NCBI GenBank assembly: GCA_009760855.2
Contig: WPIO01000001.1
Span: 3,120,001-3,184,000, forward strand
Source of the DNA: Cristatella mucedo
Lineage: Eukaryota; Bryozoa; Phylactolaemata; Cristatellidae
Direction: 5' to 3'
DNA length: 64,000 nt
Under the pieces are notes generated by a model. It saw nothing but the letters and a program-made list of their open reading frames with translations, was not told where the DNA came from and searched no databases. Position 1 is the stretch's first letter. Each line of letters begins with the position of its first letter. Position numbers and translations under genes: made by a program. This document shows, piece by piece, positions 61,919 through 64,000 of the stretch.

Positions 61919-62840
61919 CTAGAGATCAAATACATGGACTGGGTATAAAGTTAACCATTCGGGATATGTAAAACCTACTAGCTCAGTACCTTCATTAAGT
62001 CCTTTGAATTGCTTTCTAAACTGTGTGAAATCTAGGTATTCTCTTGAGCACTTTCCATCTTTTGAGTAGCTACTTCCAGTAACATACGGATAAGTATTAG
62101 ACCCATTTGGATGTACAAATACATTCTCAATACTACACATATTAAATGTATATGGGTGGGTATCCAGCATGAGCACCAAGTTTTTCAAACCGTTGTTCAG
62201 CAAAGATCAACCATCTAACTTTATCAATAGTGTATTGTACTGAGAGAGTTCTAGTGTATTTTAATCCCTGGTTAGTAATGTTTAGTGTCATGCTTTCATA
62301 TAGTATAACTCTATAATTAAGTTTGAGTTTCTTTTCACGCTTACTAGAAATTTCTGTTAAACTCCTGTCAATACTTAATGCAGGAGTAATACATGAATTC
62401 ATTAGTCTAATTTTTAGCACGTTTATTTTGAAACCAGTCCAAATGCTTTGCCTATCGCCTATAAGATTACCTTTAGTTGGAAGTGCGTTAACCTGATAAG
62501 CAGCAGTTTCAGACACTCCTGTCAATATAGCATCGTAATCAAATCCTCAACTATTGTAAGATCAATTGAAAATCGAATATTATATGAAATTATATTCATA
62601 TCTGTACAGAATCCATAAAGTCTTGATAGCGGTAGTGACATACTAAATGCTCAGGTAGTGTCAACTAAGTTGTTAATAAGTCCTCTCTACATAAAGCCAA
62701 CGATAGAGGCACTTCCTCCAGATGGTACAGGACTGGTGTAATTTGAAAGATTATTAGAAATATCATGTATACAACTTGCTTCATATTTGCTCCATCCAGA
62801 AGCAGGACCTTCAGTTTTGTTATGATCATTTGGAAAACAA
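61919..62840 (-). pseudogene. Decayed capsid-like gene, Polinton/adintovirus-type (endogenous element)
   Basis: Minus-strand frames 62142-62525 and 61919-62203, with an upstream piece to about 62840, look like one broken protein. Motifs include LPLSRLYGFC at about 62606-62640, GTSNTYPY-like NGSNTYPYV near 62085-62110, and EWLTLYPVHVFDL just before the stop at 61919-61921. I recall this order from the double-jelly-roll major capsid proteins of Polinton/Maverick and adintovirus-like elements. That match is from memory, not a search. Breaks are a TAG at 62687-62689, a TGA at 62651-62653, and frame changes near 62550 and 62180. AT-rich codons contrast with the host gene. No protein-primed polymerase, integrase, ATPase or protease is visible beside it. 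It is presumably a non-functional relic. Confidence 0.45.
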
Positions 62841-63000
62841 GGAAGATGCCTACAAGTGCTGATACCGTTCCAATTCCAAAGGCCTGGAAGTAATGATAGG
62901 CTTTCTATTTCTTCAGAAACAAATCATTTTCATAGCACTAAACCTTCAAGCACCAGCCTCTTTAACCAACCCAACAAGCGGGCTCCTACTGGGTGCTGCA
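62841..63000. other. No recognisable feature
   Basis: Short AT-rich spacer between the capsid-like relic and LINE I. It may contain more of the relic. Confidence 0.35.
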
Positions 63001-64000
63001 TATATAATGATAATAATTCACTCGATAAAGCGCCCTCAGAAAACTTAATCTCTCTCTAGGCGCTTTACATTTGCTGTAAAGTGAAATGCCTTTGAATGGT
63101 GAGTAAAATCATGCTTGAAAAACAAACGAAATGAATAATATGGTTAGGGGTGACATGCACAGGGTCAGCATGCGAATGTGGTTAGTGGCAGCATGCACAG
63201 TGTCAGCATGCATAAGCACATCAAGGACGAATCACAGGCACCCACTAAATGCTGTCCTAAATAGGTGTGTTTTTAGGTTCCTTTTAAATGTGGTTAGGTC
63301 AGGGGATGTTTTGACGCAGGTCGGGAGGGAGTTCCAGGCTTTGGGAGCATATGAACTAAATGCACGGTCTCCAAAGGATTCAAGGTTTGTACGAGGTATT
63401 TGTAGACTGTTGGATTCCGAAAAGCGGGTGGTACGATGCTTGGCCTGATGGGGTAGTATATCTGACAGATAGGCTGGAGCCATAGAATGAAGGGACCTAA
63501 AAGTGAGCGACAAAACCTTGAAGTCAATCCGTTGCTTAACTGGTAGCCAGTGCAGGTCGGCGAGAAGTGGAGTAATGTGGCAACTGTGACGCTCACGACA
63601 GACAAGCCTAGCTGCAGAGTTTTGCACCAGCTGCAATCGCCTAATCGCACATGCTGCTAGGCCAGTTAGCAGTGAGTTGCAGAAGTCGAGACGGGATGTC
63701 ACGAATGCATAGACCAACTTAGATGTGGTATCTTTATCTAAACAAGCCCGAATTGTAGCAATGTTATGAAGCTGAAAACAGGCGGATTTGACTGTGGAGC
63801 TGATATGGTCGTCTAACGAGAGGTCGCTTTGGAATATGACACCTAGATTTCGAGCTGATTCAACTGAAGATATGCTGGCAGAGCCAATTTTGAGAGTCAG
63901 CCTGTCCAATCTCTGGATCACACTGGGTTTGCCCATAACTAGTAAGTTAGTTTTATCATCGTTAAGTTTTAGAAAATTTGCTGCCATCCATGTGCGGATG
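63001..64000 (-). mobile_element. LINE fragment I, L2/CR1-like, cut by the window edge
   Basis: The minus-strand frame 63232-63987 is open and continues past the right edge. It covers FLKLNDDKTNLLVMG, SDLSLDDHISSTVKSACF, SRLDFCNSLLTGL, DLHWLPVKQRIDF and WNSLPTCVKTSPDL. The 3' UTR is complete, with the GGGTCAGCATGC repeats, the terminal hairpin and a short (ATT)n tail at about 63003-63018. It is nearly identical to fragment C and has no stop where C has one, so it may be part of a longer, potentially active copy. Confidence 0.9.

Overview
The window looks like nuclear DNA of an invertebrate animal. One gene has short GT-AG introns, CR1/L2-type LINEs and tRNA-derived SINEs are abundant, and there is an animal-type hAT transposon with a BED-finger transposase, a small LTR element, and very long (GA)n, (TA)n and (CCG)n tracts. 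I see no prokaryotic gene organisation. The phylum cannot be fixed from the sequence. A degenerate CCCTAAA array at 50.05-50.28 kb is telomere-like but of the seven-base type better known from plants and some protists, so it should not be used alone to place the organism.

The only host gene I can support lies at 2.14-3.99 kb on the + strand. It has four coding exons encoding a 212-residue divergent Ras-family GTPase of the RERG/RASL11/RASL12 type, inside a CpG-rich domain of about 0.9-6.1 kb. Other CpG-rich, repeat-poor blocks (about 37.3-38.3, 47.8-49.3 and 51.8-52.4 kb) may be promoters or unrecognised exons, but no protein is recognisable there.

Most of the rest is a layered repeat landscape. 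Nine sizeable LINE fragments share an L2/CR1-like reverse transcriptase: 14.5, 18.8, 22.9, 27.9, 35.6, 53.0 to 58.6, 59.1 and 63.0 kb, with a more diverged copy at 36.4 kb. A different, more distant LINE lies at 8.6 kb. About a dozen short pieces carry only the LINE 3' end, with a conserved terminal stem-loop and an (ATT)n tail. At least two tRNA-derived SINE families are interspersed. One LINE (53.0-58.6 kb) is split by a 3,212-bp hAT transposon with a perfect 8-bp target duplication and a transposase broken by one frameshift. A 1.2-kb LTR element with two 175-bp LTRs lies at 29.2-30.4 kb. An AT-rich island at 60.4-63.0 kb holds a decayed reading frame that resembles the double-jelly-roll major capsid protein of Polinton/adintovirus-like elements.

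The window does not show a coherent new multi-gene system. The most useful leads are the GTPase lacking the DxxG glycine, the recent hAT insertion, the LTR element, the probable endogenous capsid relic, the telomere-like array between inverted C-rich repeats, and the shared LINE 3' hairpin.
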